DNA of 27,221 nucleotides from a virus. Position 1 is the stretch's first letter. Each line of letters starts with the position of its first letter. The translations under genes were made by a program, and so were the position numbers. The notes under the pieces were generated by a model. The model worked only from the letters and a program-made list of their open reading frames with translations, searched no databases and was not told the origin of the DNA. Of the stretch, positions 1-6,207 are shown piece by piece. The stretch spans positions 1 to 27,221 of the IMG/VR virus record IMGVR_UViG_3300017969_000105, one strand, 5' to 3'.

Positions 1-427
1 TACTTAGGACGATACGAGGTAACTGCAACTCGTGTAGAGCCTGCAGCATCGGAGCATTGTACCGAATAGCAAAAGCCAAGCAAGCAGCGCCCATAGGATT
101 CCAACCTAAGGAACTTGTAGGCGATTGACCCGTAACATTGATCATTGCGATCGGGTCATGCTTACTTAACTCTTCGTGGTCTTTGGCGTAGGCCTCGCGT
201 TGCTCAGATTCGAGCGACCAGTTGTCGAGACCTTCAATAGTCGATTGCACAACAGTAAGACCAGGTATGACCTCACCGCGGTACTGACCATAGAAGACTA
301 CATTGCAGTCTCCACGATCAATCAAGCGGCGAATGACTCCTTCCGTTTCGCCTTGCTCACCACGTTCAATAACAAGGTCGCGTGTGTAAAACACTGACCC
401 TCCTTTGCATACGATTAAGGTCTTCAT
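1..427 (-). CDS. Partial phage protein, possible GT-B-like glycosyltransferase (3' end outside window)
   Basis: An open frame of 142 codons starts at ATG 427 and runs off the left edge without a stop. Its start overlaps the stop of the nucleotidyltransferase gene (ATGA), so the two are probably translationally coupled. The protein begins MKTLIVCKGG, followed by a segment (E-x-E-G-V-I-R-R-L-I-D-R-G) that resembles the first beta-strand and helix of GT-B glycosyltransferases. A later stretch reads INVTGQSPTSS and then NAPMLQALHELQLPRIV. I have an impression of similar conserved phage proteins but cannot assign a family. Lying directly after a sugar-type nucleotidyltransferase is what would be expected of the enzyme that uses the activated donor. 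That role is inference; only the open frame and coupling are seen directly. Confidence 0.65.
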   Translation of the reverse strand, partial: MKTLIVCKGGSVFYTRDLVIERGEQGETEGVIRRLIDRGDCNVVFYGQYRGEVIPGLTVVQSTIEGLDNWSLESEQREAYAKDHEELSKHDPIAMINVTGQSPTSSLGWNPMGAACLAFAIRYNAPMLQALHELQLPRIVLS

Positions 428-1110
428 GCTTCGTGAATCCTCCAAAGATTAAGATAAGTTTGATATGTGGGAACAGTCCCAAGGTCCATCCATTCATTCG
501 TCCACTGAGCAGACAACTTAACGCCTTTTATTTTCTGATCGTTCAAGAAGTTGATCAAAGGACCATCCATGTCTTCCATCGTTGATCTTTTCAAGCCAAG
601 AAAGCCGGCAAGATAATACTTATGTACTCCATTGTCTCTTTCAGACCATTGGCATGTCTTAAGGTGGTTTGGCTCGTAACGATCAAGTTCGGGTAACTTT
701 GTTTGAGCATCATAACTAATGTAGGTACAGTAATCGGGTATGCCGTTTTTCACAATGCTCATGGTGTGAGGGTCAGGTAACGTTGGGTAGCGGTTGTCAC
801 CGAAGGTAATGACGGCGTTGTCACTGCAAAGAATAGCTGCTCGGTTAAGCGCATCGCTTATGCCCACAGGCTTGGGTTGCACAACGAACTCAACCTCAGG
901 GCAGTCGCCTTCATAGTACTCTGAGCGAATCTTCCAATAGGATTCCACGACCCTTGATCGGTCTTGCACAACGACGATGTTTTCGATTGTCTCGTGTTGC
1001 CTTAAAAAGTTCAAGGCAGACTCGAACATAACGCCGCCCTTTATTGGAAGTAAGACCTTGTTCTCAAGGCGTGTTGACTTGCCGGCTGTCAGTATGATTC
1101 CTGTACTCAT
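424..1110 (-). CDS. Nucleotidyltransferase of the RmlA/GlmU-N type (NDP-sugar or CDP-alcohol synthesis)
   Basis: A 228-residue protein with the fold signature of NTP transferases, which join a sugar- or alcohol-phosphate to an NTP and release pyrophosphate. The N-terminus GIILTAGKSTRL is the nucleotide-binding loop, and K24 in LLPIKGG matches the conserved lysine. QPKPVGISDAL (78-88) resembles the RmlA QPxPxGLAxA segment. FGDNRYP (103-109) resembles the LGDN metal and sugar site. The C-terminal WMDLGTVPTY matches the usual W-x-D-x-GT motif. Length is close to single-domain family members. It begins inside a TAATG overlap with the exported nuclease-like gene, has an AGGAGA site, and its stop overlaps the next start. 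Substrate cannot be read from the sequence; LicC-like cytidylyl transfer is an alternative. Confidence 0.85.
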   Translation of the reverse strand: MSTGIILTAGKSTRLENKVLLPIKGGVMFESALNFLRQHETIENIVVVQDRSRVVESYWKIRSEYYEGDCPEVEFVVQPKPVGISDALNRAAILCSDNAVITFGDNRYPTLPDPHTMSIVKNGIPDYCTYISYDAQTKLPELDRYEPNHLKTCQWSERDNGVHKYYLAGFLGLKRSTMEDMDGPLINFLNDQKIKGVKLSAQWTNEWMDLGTVPTYQTYLNLWRIHEA

Positions 1111-1526
1111 TACTTTTCTCCTATTTCAATATCACGAACATCGATGAAGCGAACGTGTATCGTCGCTCCAAGACCTCTCACATAAGAGATCGGAATTAAG
1201 GCGTCGCGCATGTCGCGCTTGGTCTTTTCAGGTTTTGATCTGATAAGGAATATGATCCCGGGTTCGTTACCAGTTTTCATCGCATACCGTAAACTCTGAG
1301 ACAAGGCTGCGTCATATTTGTCCAACCATTCGACTTCCCAAACGATGTCCTGTTGAAGGATATCGGGACGTGTACCGTCAGGCAAAATGAACTGTGTAGT
1401 CGACCCAGGCATCGACTTTGCAATTGCTTCAGTGTAGTCGTCTTCCTTAGGCTGAGCAAAGCCAACTTGGGACATCACGATTAGTGTACTCAAGCAAATG
1501 GTATTTCTCAAACATATAGTAGTCAT
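1110..1526 (-). CDS. Exported PD-(D/E)XK nuclease-like protein
   Basis: A 138-residue protein whose first 25 residues look like a Sec signal peptide: a short n-region (MTTICLRN), a hydrophobic core (TICLSTLIVM), and a likely cut after GFA. The mature part has LPDGTRPDIL followed by WEVEWLDKY, then SQSLRYAMKTGNEPGIIFL. This matches a family I recognise from bacteria, with RVDxLT, then AIEVDxAxKWAEAIGQxLxYA, often with a signal peptide. The D...E-x-E-x3-K spacing suggests a PD-(D/E)XK core. The signal peptide is encoded in an 80-nt overlap with the upstream gene, in another reading frame. A weak AAGG site precedes ATG 1526. An internal ATG at 1475 lacks a ribosome site and would lose the signal. 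A role against superinfecting DNA is speculation. Confidence 0.7.
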   Translation of the reverse strand: MTTICLRNTICLSTLIVMSQVGFAQPKEDDYTEAIAKSMPGSTTQFILPDGTRPDILQQDIVWEVEWLDKYDAALSQSLRYAMKTGNEPGIIFLIRSKPEKTKRDMRDALIPISYVRGLGATIHVRFIDVRDIEIGEK

Positions 1527-1920
1527 GATAAGCCTTCACTGGGTCGTCTTGATAGTACTCCTCAGGCATAGCTTGAGGAGGGTCAAAGAAGTAGTGAGAT
1601 GGAAACTTAAAGTGCTGAACATCAACACTCAAGTCATCAAGTATGAAATGAGTCTTGTGCCACTTATTGAACCTATGCTTGTACTCATAGGAAAGTTGAT
1701 AGGCTAGTGTAAGTGTCCATCTATAATTGCCAGCAGCAGACCTTACCCACTTGGCACAAGGATGATTGTAATGCGTAAGCTTGTATGGAGCAAAGAACCC
1801 GTAATGAATCCTTGCAGTCGACAGCAATTGAGCAGACTCAATTAACATCTTACCTACATGCTTATCACAATGATACTTGGCCGCATCATAAGGAGATCGT
1901 GACAAAAAGAATATGTTCAT
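1447..1920 (-). CDS. Conserved phage protein, family of unknown function (MNIFxLxxxPxxxAxxHCDKHVxKM)
   Basis: A 157-residue protein beginning MNIFFLSRSPYDAAKYHCDKHVGKM, followed by an AQLLSTA segment, then HYNHPCAKWVRSAAGNYRWT and a late region with PPQAMPEEY and NRDVPSW. This layout is familiar from conserved proteins of many marine and enteric phages, where it has no established activity. The H-C-D-K-H cluster with later His, Asn and Trp residues could form an active or metal site. ATG 1920 overlaps the stop of the 64-residue gene (TGATG), and the 3' end overlaps the exported nuclease-like gene by 80 nt. Function not assigned. Confidence 0.8.
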   Translation of the reverse strand: MNIFFLSRSPYDAAKYHCDKHVGKMLIESAQLLSTARIHYGFFAPYKLTHYNHPCAKWVRSAAGNYRWTLTLAYQLSYEYKHRFNKWHKTHFILDDLSVDVQHFKFPSHYFFDPPQAMPEEYYQDDPVKAYHDYYMFEKYHLLEYTNRDVPSWLCSA

Positions 1921-2114
1921 CAGTAACGTCCTATAAACTTAAAGTACTTTGGCTCGAAACCGCACCAGTCAATTGTAACATGTGTCACAGTGTTTGTCAA
2001 CATGATTCGACGCGAGGGTAGTACTAAGTCAACTATGTATTCATAGCCTGTCAGTTCTGACTTGACCCTGTCACCGATACTGGGTCGACGATTGCTTCTA
2101 AAGTACGTTTTCAT
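1920..2114 (-). CDS. Small hypothetical protein (64 aa)
   Basis: A 64-residue basic protein, MKTYFRSNRRPSIGDRVKSE, continuing through YEYIVDLVLPSRRIMLTN to a hydrophobic C-terminus. The order 'IGDRVKSELTGYEYIVDLVL' resembles a small SH3- or KOW-like barrel in which a G-D-x-V turn starts the first strand, but this is only a visual impression. It is coupled on both sides: its start overlaps the HAD phosphatase stop (ATGA) and its stop overlaps the next start (TGATG). A GGAGA site lies 8-9 nt upstream. No function assigned. Confidence 0.65.
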   Translation of the reverse strand: MKTYFRSNRRPSIGDRVKSELTGYEYIVDLVLPSRRIMLTNTVTHVTIDWCGFEPKYFKFIGRY

Positions 2115-2479
2115 TTGTCATCTCCATAAGAGTGCCAGCCTTCTTTCATTCCGGCGTCGCGTTTACAGTTCACAGCGTGCGCTGACTTTTGACCGTTAGG
2201 TTTCATATCGTTTACTAATGTGCGTGGACCGCTGCCGCAGTTCATAAGCAGCGCATCCCAATACAAACCTTTGCGACGTAACTGATCTTGCAGCCACTGA
2301 CGATTCGATTCCTTGCGGCCTGTCATCAACACTATGTGACAGCCTTGTGATTCCCAATCAGCAAACTGCTCCAAGACACCGGGCAGTATGGTGATAGGAT
2401 TAGTCCATTCCCATGGACGACAATGTTTGATGACTGTTCCATCAATGTCAACGATAACACATTGCTTCTTACAATTCAT
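2111..2479 (-). CDS. HAD-family phosphatase
   Basis: Counting from ATG 2479 this is a 122-residue HAD hydrolase. VIVDIDGTVI holds the catalytic nucleophile Asp11 and acid/base Asp13, and VLMTGR holds the motif II Thr. The later GPRTLVNDMKPNG segment, followed by AVNCKRDAGM, resembles small HAD phosphatases found in bacterial capsule and LPS loci (INDxKP then RNxG), as far as I recall. ATG 2479 was chosen over TTG 2485 because GGAG lies 8 nt before the ATG and only 2 nt before the TTG. The start overlaps the kinase gene by 11 nt. Its neighbours suggest it removes a phosphate during sugar-donor synthesis. The 3'-phosphatase domain of polynucleotide kinases is the alternative, given the nearby DNA ligase. 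Confidence 0.85.
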   Translation of the reverse strand: MNCKKQCVIVDIDGTVIKHCRPWEWTNPITILPGVLEQFADWESQGCHIVLMTGRKESNRQWLQDQLRRKGLYWDALLMNCGSGPRTLVNDMKPNGQKSAHAVNCKRDAGMKEGWHSYGDDK

Positions 2480-3167
2480 TTGCAATACTCCTTGCTCTAT
2501 CTAATGCCCACTTACGATACTTGAATGGATGAAGGTCTTTGTGACAAGCTAAACGAATGTAGTGTGTTGCCAGCAAAGCCCAGTGCACGTGAGAGATATC
2601 AAATCCTAACGCGCCGGGTTGACTGCCGTGTTTCATTTTGTGCCACCCGTCATATGACTGCAAGATCTTTGATTCGTCAAGCTCCATGCAGTCAAGACCG
2701 CGGCTCTTTCCTGGGTCGATGAGTTTCACTTCACCATGTGAAAGTATAACGTTCTCACAAGTAAGGTCGCCATGACAAAAAGCTACAGGCGTGAGATGCT
2801 TGTCACGAATCGTTCGCCATATAGGATCAGCCCATTCACTTGACGAACTGTGCTCGATCAAAGAAAGCCGCTCCTTACAGTACTCGATGTAGTGTTCCTT
2901 GTCTACGCTTAAGGTAGTTTCGATGCAAGGGTTGAACCAGACATGACTCTCCATGAAATCGTGGATGACGTCAGGCTGTGCATGAACCCCGGAAATGTAA
3001 TCATACACAAGACACTGAGGACTTATTGCCTTTAGGTTGTCAGCGATAACACTATGAGGTAACTTAAGCAGCCTTGCGACTTGCCAAGTAGCATCAGGAC
3101 AAAGCTTGATAATAATGTCGCAAGTTTTCGTCTTGTGTCGATGGACAGTCTGCTGCAAGTTTGTCAT
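2469..3167 (-). CDS. APH/choline-kinase-fold small-molecule kinase
   Basis: A 232-residue protein with the catalytic loop of the aminoglycoside phosphotransferase and choline kinase superfamily: FCHGDLTCENVIL (Asp134 and Asn139 from ATG 3167), then VKLIDPGKSRG, whose Asp151 replaces the DFG aspartate. LVYDYISG (53-60) looks like the hinge. The usual N-lobe is short. It probably transfers phosphate from ATP to a small hydroxyl compound such as a sugar or amino alcohol. ATG 3167 with AAGG 7 nt upstream is preferred over GTG 3170. The first 74 nt are also coding for the ligase C-terminus in another frame. Together with the HAD phosphatase and nucleotidyltransferase it makes a kinase-phosphatase-activation set like those in capsule loci. 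Substrate unknown; no sign of antibiotic resistance function. Confidence 0.8.
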   Translation of the reverse strand: MTNLQQTVHRHKTKTCDIIIKLCPDATWQVARLLKLPHSVIADNLKAISPQCLVYDYISGVHAQPDVIHDFMESHVWFNPCIETTLSVDKEHYIEYCKERLSLIEHSSSSEWADPIWRTIRDKHLTPVAFCHGDLTCENVILSHGEVKLIDPGKSRGLDCMELDESKILQSYDGWHKMKHGSQPGALGFDISHVHWALLATHYIRLACHKDLHPFKYRKWALDRARSIANEL

Positions 3168-3924
3168 CACGGAACCTTTTGAATGTTGGGTGTCTTAGCC
3201 GGCCTTTAGTGCCGACACATTGGTATTGAACTTCAACTACTTTGCCGATGTAGTATTCTTCGCGACAAGAGATTTCTTCACGGGTATCGACATCCATCCC
3301 TGATACGTTTGCAACTTCGTATCCTTCTGATGTGCTACATATAATCGACCCAATGAATCCTTCATGAGCGCCTTGGCCTTCGGTGTACCCAGTGATGATG
3401 AGGTCAATGGTTTCTTGAGGCTTATACTTATACCAGTCATACATGTTTCCGTTCTTAAGTACGTAACCTTCAATGTCACCGCCTATAGGTAACTCACGGA
3501 CGTTATCGAATCGACCAAGAGATCCCATAAGCGACATCGTTTCGTCAACCCAAAAGTCGAGAAACGTGAAGCCCCAGTTCTCGCACGTTAACTTAGTGGC
3601 TCCTAAGTCTTGTGCGTGATGAAGGCTTGGTGAGCAGAACGCATCGAAGCGAAGGTTCTTATCTTCTTTAGCAATAGCCGAGGACACATAAGATGCAGGT
3701 TCACCTGGGTACCAAAGTTCTCCCCACACCTCAGTGTCTCTCGGCATCTCAAGCACGCCCAACATCAGTGTCGGACAGAACTTGAGTTTCTCGTAGTATT
3801 CCTTTGTGTTACGTGACTTGATGCTAACACGGCCGGCAGTGTCCTTTCGTACCCTCATCTGCCAGCCATCGTGTTTAGCATGAGCAAAAGCAACAGGCTG
3901 ATTCTTGTACCTCGGAGCCTTCAT
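3094..3924 (-). CDS. ATP-dependent DNA ligase
   Basis: A compact 276-residue ligase that seals nicks through a lysine-AMP intermediate. Motif I is AKHDGW with Lys17 as the adenylated residue. VWGELWYPGE holds the motif III glutamate, EGYVLKN is motif IV, and WYKYKP is motif V. The OB-fold region carries GKVVEVQYQCV followed by LRHPTFKRFRDDK, typical of DNA ligases rather than RNA ligases. There is almost no N-terminal extension, as in small viral ligases. The start overlaps the coiled-coil gene stop (ATGA), with GAGGAGA upstream. The last 74 nt overlap the kinase gene. It probably joins Okazaki fragments with the polymerase and primase-helicase encoded further upstream. Confidence 0.93.
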   Translation of the reverse strand: MKAPRYKNQPVAFAHAKHDGWQMRVRKDTAGRVSIKSRNTKEYYEKLKFCPTLMLGVLEMPRDTEVWGELWYPGEPASYVSSAIAKEDKNLRFDAFCSPSLHHAQDLGATKLTCENWGFTFLDFWVDETMSLMGSLGRFDNVRELPIGGDIEGYVLKNGNMYDWYKYKPQETIDLIITGYTEGQGAHEGFIGSIICSTSEGYEVANVSGMDVDTREEISCREEYYIGKVVEVQYQCVGTKGRLRHPTFKRFRDDKLAADCPSTQDENLRHYYQALS

Positions 3925-4250
3925 GAGTTGATCTCCTCTTGCAGATCTTCAATGCTATCCTGTAAGCGGAGCAGTTGTTCAACCTTGGCCCGTTTATTTT
4001 CGATAGCAAGTTCTTGATTAAGCTCTTTAAGATGCTCCTCAGCGTCGTCAAGCATTGGGATAAGATTCTGTTGACGATGGAGCAAGGAATCAAGTTCCCT
4101 TTGCAGTTTCTCGATCTTTGCTCTTGTGTGATCGATGTTGTCCTGCAAGATCCTTGGAATTTGTATGTCTGTCTTAAGGGTCCGGATCAGCGACTCTTCA
4201 GCTTTGATTGCTTCCTTTAGATCAGCGACGACTGTTTTCCGTCCAGTCAT
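3921..4250 (-). CDS. Coiled-coil protein, first gene of left-end operon
   Basis: A 109-residue protein made almost entirely of charged heptad-like helix: KAEESLIRTLKTDIQ, then HTRAKIEKLQRELDSLLHRQQNL and AEEHLKELNQELAIENKRAKVEQLLRLQDSIEDLQEEI. One long or broken coiled coil is likely, so it should self-associate. No catalytic motif is visible. An AGGAGA site lies in a short form of the common leader. It is the first gene behind the predicted promoter at 4316-4345, and its last codons overlap the ligase start. A role as a ligase accessory or structural rod is possible but unsupported. Confidence 0.75.
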   Translation of the reverse strand: MTGRKTVVADLKEAIKAEESLIRTLKTDIQIPRILQDNIDHTRAKIEKLQRELDSLLHRQQNLIPMLDDAEEHLKELNQELAIENKRAKVEQLLRLQDSIEDLQEEINS

Positions 4251-4282
4251 TTGTTTCTCCTATGTTAGTAGTAGTACCCAGT

Positions 4283-4310
4283 GGGGGAGCTTATCCTGAA
4301 GCTGGTCCCC
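4283..4310 (-). promoter_or_regulatory. 5'-terminal stem-loop of the left-end operon transcript
   Basis: On the minus strand GGGG and AGCTT pair with AAGCT and CCCC around a 6-nt loop (CAGGAT), with a 3-nt bulge (ACC). The expected transcript start is about 4309-4310, so the RNA would begin inside the stem. There is no T-tract, so it is not a terminator. It may protect the 5' end. Pairing is seen by eye; function is inferred. Confidence 0.5.
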
Positions 4311-4315
4311 AGTTC

Positions 4316-4345
4316 ATTGTAACAAATGCTATGGTCAGTTGTCAA
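4316..4345 (-). promoter_or_regulatory. Sigma70-like promoter for left-end operon
   Basis: Minus strand: -35 TTGACA (4345-4340), 18-bp spacer, -10 TACAAT (4321-4316). It is a near-consensus match, sits in the intergenic gap, faces the coiled-coil/ligase operon, and follows the terminator at 4385-4418. Confidence 0.7.
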
Positions 4346-4372
4346 CCCCAGAATGCACTAATTTGGAAAAAC

Positions 4373-4418
4373 TTCTAAAATAAACTTGCTCCCAGAAATG
4401 GCACGTCCTGAGAGCAAG
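4373..4418 (-). terminator. Rho-independent terminator after acidic-tail gene
   Basis: Minus strand: stem CTTGCTC (4418-4412) with GAGCAAG (4391-4385), probably extended inside the loop by a CAG/CTG pairing, then TTTATTTTAG. It separates the acidic-tail gene from the left-end promoter. Confidence 0.65.
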
Positions 4419-4421
4419 TCT

Positions 4422-4457
4422 CGTGTCCTTGATCAAGTACACGTGATAATTATCACG
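4422..4457 (-). repeat. Two touching palindromes
   Basis: 4422-4443 is a 22-bp palindrome centred on CTTGATCAAG with one mismatched pair. 4442-4457 is a perfect 16-bp palindrome, CGTGATAATTATCACG. They share two bases. They lie just after the acidic-tail gene stop and before its terminator. No T-run follows either, so an operator, an mRNA 3' structure or a second stem of the terminator are all possible. Confidence 0.6.
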
Positions 4458-4465
4458 CGGCGATA

Positions 4466-4822
4466 TTACTCGTCGTCAGCATCCTCCTCAGGACCCTCAG
4501 ACTCGTCATCTTCATCATCGCCTTCGACTTCATCATCGACTTCGACTTCATCATCGACTTCGACTTCATCGTCGTCGACTTCGTCAGCATCTTCGGTCTG
4601 ACGTTGACGCGGCTCTTCGTCGGACTCGACCATCGGCATCGGTGCGCCTTTGATCTCATGTTCGTTGAGCAACTTGAAGGCGTCGTTCAACGCTTGTGGA
4701 TCATCGGTGCTGATGATGAACGCACCTTCGGCTTGCTTAACTTCGACGTTCATGCTGGTCAGCTTTTCTTTCACTTCGTTTGGGCATTGCCCGTGGAAGC
4801 TTGATTCACGTGTATGTCCCAT
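4466..4822 (-). CDS. Hypothetical protein with repetitive Asp/Glu tail
   Basis: A 118-residue protein in two parts. Residues 1-70 look like a small folded domain with alternating strands and helix (NVEVKQAEGAFIISTDD, then ALNDAFKLLNEHE). The rest is an Asp/Glu-Val tail with three copies of a six-residue DEVEVD-like unit, ending GPEEDADDE. The tail is encoded by an 18-bp near-perfect tandem repeat at 4523-4576. Such tails occur in DNA-mimic, scaffold-like and SSB-type proteins, and nothing here decides between them. The ribosome site is AAAGGAAC. A terminator lies between this gene and the one before it, so it probably gets only part of that transcription. Confidence 0.75.
   Translation of the reverse strand: MGHTRESSFHGQCPNEVKEKLTSMNVEVKQAEGAFIISTDDPQALNDAFKLLNEHEIKGAPMPMVESDEEPRQRQTEDADEVDDDEVEVDDEVEVDDEVEGDDEDDESEGPEEDADDE
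4523..4576 (-). repeat. 18-bp tandem repeat coding for acidic tail
   Basis: Three head-to-tail copies of an 18-bp unit (plus strand ttcgacttcatcatcgac) at 4523-4540, 4541-4558 and 4559-4576, the third with single-base changes. It keeps the reading frame and codes for Asp, Glu and Val. Confidence 0.75.
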
Positions 4823-4852
4823 AACTTTTGTTCCTTTCGAGAACTACAAACG

Positions 4853-4881
4853 AAAAAAGGGTCGCCCACAATGGACGACCC
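4853..4881 (-). terminator. Rho-independent terminator between 4903-5337 and 4466-4822 genes
   Basis: Minus strand: perfect stem GGGTCG (4881-4876) with CGACCC (4864-4859), 11-nt loop, then TTTTTT (4858-4853). No promoter was found between it and the next gene start at 4822, so it is probably leaky. Confidence 0.85.
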
Positions 4882-4902
4882 AAGGTCTCAGACAGCGGTG
4901 AA

Positions 4903-5337
4903 CTACTCGTCTTCTTCGAGAGTCGACAGCAGTTCGGCAGTGTCGATGCCGGACTCTTCGAGCTCCTTCTTGAGAGCATCCATCCGTTCTTGCATCTTCT
5001 GCAAGCGTTTGGCTTTGGCCGCGGCTTTCTTGCCACCACCCTTGCGAATCAGTTCGGCTTCATCGCGGTAGCCTTTGGCTTTCTGCTCGAGATCTTCGGC
5101 TCGCATAATGAGGTAAGAGGCTTCGGAAGCGAAGTCTGATTTGCGAAGCGGCTTGTGAACTTTGGGATCAAAGTCATCGGGAACAGACTCGAGTTTTTCG
5201 GTCGGTTTCCCGTCAGCATCGACCTTGAGCAGCGGATGATGAACTTTACCTTTCTTTTGCGGCGCAGTCGATTCATCGCCTTTGCTTCCAGGTTTAGCAG
5301 ACTTGGCAGATTCTTGAGGTTTGTTCTTCGTAGCCAT
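4903..5337 (-). CDS. Hypothetical lysine-rich, coiled-coil protein
   Basis: A 144-residue highly charged protein. The first 30 residues (MATKNKPQESAKSAKPGSKG and on) are rich in Lys, Ser and Pro and likely disordered. HHPLLKVDADGKPTEKLESV and DPKVHKPLRKSDF follow. Residues about 75-135 form a probable coiled coil (MRAEDLEQKAKGYRDEAELI, then KAKRLQKMQERMDALKKELEE), ending in an acidic LEEDE. No enzyme motif is visible. It has its own promoter (5409-5437), an AGGAGA site and a strong terminator after it, which suggests a separately controlled and perhaps abundant product. A structural or scaffold role is possible but not shown. Confidence 0.75.
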   Translation of the reverse strand: MATKNKPQESAKSAKPGSKGDESTAPQKKGKVHHPLLKVDADGKPTEKLESVPDDFDPKVHKPLRKSDFASEASYLIMRAEDLEQKAKGYRDEAELIRKGGGKKAAAKAKRLQKMQERMDALKKELEESGIDTAELLSTLEEDE

Positions 5338-5377
5338 GATTCGTTTCTCCTATAAGAAACAGAGTTCAAAAGTTTTC

Positions 5378-5397
5378 GACAATCAACTTTGATTGCC
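5378..5397 (-). promoter_or_regulatory. 5'-terminal stem-loop of 4903-5337 transcript
   Basis: Minus strand GGCAATCA pairs with TGATTGTC around AAGT: 8 bp including one G-U pair. It begins about 5 nt after the expected transcript start (near 5402) and has no T-run. Confidence 0.55.
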
Positions 5398-5408
5398 AAG
5401 ATAGGTCC

Positions 5409-5437
5409 AATGTATCCTGTGGATGTGTTTGTGTAAA
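5409..5437 (-). promoter_or_regulatory. Sigma70-like promoter for 4903-5337 gene
   Basis: Minus strand: -35 TTTACA (5437-5432), 17-bp spacer, -10 TACATT (5414-5409). The -35 hexamer is the same as in three other promoters of the window. It lies directly after the terminator at 5464-5502. Confidence 0.6.
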
Positions 5438-5463
5438 TCTCAAAACAGTAAAAAATGGAAAGT

Positions 5464-5502
5464 TTTTAGAAAAAGTTCTGGGGCCCGAGATGGACCCCAG
5501 AA
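5464..5502 (-). terminator. Rho-independent terminator after 5512-5946 gene
   Basis: Minus strand: perfect 8-bp stem TTCTGGGG (5502-5495) with CCCCAGAA (5483-5476), 11-nt loop, then CTTTTTCTAAAAA. It ends the small-gene operon started at 6560. Confidence 0.85.
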
Positions 5503-5511
5503 TCGTCGGGT

Positions 5512-5946
5512 CTATTCGTCCAATTGAATCAATTGGCCAATAACATCGATGAACCCTAGCTCGTCACGTTGGACTTGCCAACGGTCGCCGTCACCATCTA
5601 CATAGATGGCATAGTCATCGGAGTAGCTGAAAAGTTTACAGAGTTCGGGACATCCGAAAATCGGAAGTTGCATTTCATCAACCCAAGTCCAACATTCGGT
5701 CAAGTAGAACTCAGTGAACAAGAAAAGCTCTGCATCCTCAAGTACTAAGAATGTCTTGCAGCTATTTCCGATGACAACATCGAAAGTGTTTGCGACTGTC
5801 TTCTCAATGAAGAGCGTGCCGCCGGCGTAAGTGTAGCCTTGTGAACTTCCAAGAACGTCGTCAGCAAGAGCGTCAGCAAGCGAGTCGTTCCAAGTTCGTG
5901 TTAGTCGAAAAGATTCAATGTTGTGAAAGTCGTGAATGTTCTTCAT
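5512..5946 (-). CDS. Hypothetical acidic protein (144 aa)
   Basis: A 144-residue acidic protein, starting MKNIHDFHNIES, with several aromatic and hydrophobic strand-like stretches (CKTFLVLEDAELFLFTEFYL; YAIYVDGDGDRWQV). By eye, acidic residues outnumber basic ones by more than two to one. VDGDGDRW could be a turn or a metal loop, but no family is recognised. The leader ACATAGGAGACATCACA and the first codons (MKN) are shared with the next upstream gene at 5985-6200. It is the last gene before the terminator at 5464-5502. Confidence 0.7.
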   Translation of the reverse strand: MKNIHDFHNIESFRLTRTWNDSLADALADDVLGSSQGYTYAGGTLFIEKTVANTFDVVIGNSCKTFLVLEDAELFLFTEFYLTECWTWVDEMQLPIFGCPELCKLFSYSDDYAIYVDGDGDRWQVQRDELGFIDVIGQLIQLDE

Positions 5947-5984
5947 TGTGATGTCTCCTATGTGTAAAGGTAAAGTTAAGTAGG

Positions 5985-6200
5985 TTATCCGACTACTGTG
6001 ATCCCGTGATGAACAAGAACGGTGATCATTGGATCATTGTTGTGCATGACGACTGGAACGAATCGACCTTCCTCGTTTACTGCAATCAAGTAGTTCACTC
6101 GGTCGAAGCCACATGCTTCAAGTTCTTTCTCCAGTTTCTTCTTTGCGTTATCGAAGGTAGCGTAGCCTTTTGACTTTGCGATGTTTGTCAAGTTCTTCAT
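5985..6200 (-). CDS. Small hypothetical protein (71 aa)
   Basis: A 71-residue protein with a helical, basic N-terminal half (MKNLTNIAKSKGYATFDNAK, then KLEKELEACGFD) and a strand-rich C-terminal half (YLIAVNEEGRFVPVVMHNND, then MITVLVHHGITVVG). It is compact and probably folds as a small alpha/beta domain. It resembles short phage proteins of unknown function. A perfect copy of the common leader (CACTTACATAGGAGA) precedes it. It is read from the promoter at 6537-6565. Confidence 0.7.
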   Translation of the reverse strand: MKNLTNIAKSKGYATFDNAKKKLEKELEACGFDRVNYLIAVNEEGRFVPVVMHNNDPMITVLVHHGITVVG

Positions 6201-6207
6201 TGTGATG

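Noticed and set aside
176-585. Plus-strand open frames, here and throughout the window
   Set aside because: They lie opposite convincing minus-strand genes, lack ribosome binding sites and show no recognisable protein. No plus-strand gene could be supported.
2469-3167. Antibiotic resistance phosphotransferase
   Set aside because: Only the general APH/choline-kinase loop is present; neighbours point to precursor metabolism, and no resistance subfamily is recognisable.
4501-4590. Short repeats that resemble a CRISPR array
   Set aside because: The units are back to back with no spacers, stay in frame, and code for an acidic protein tail.
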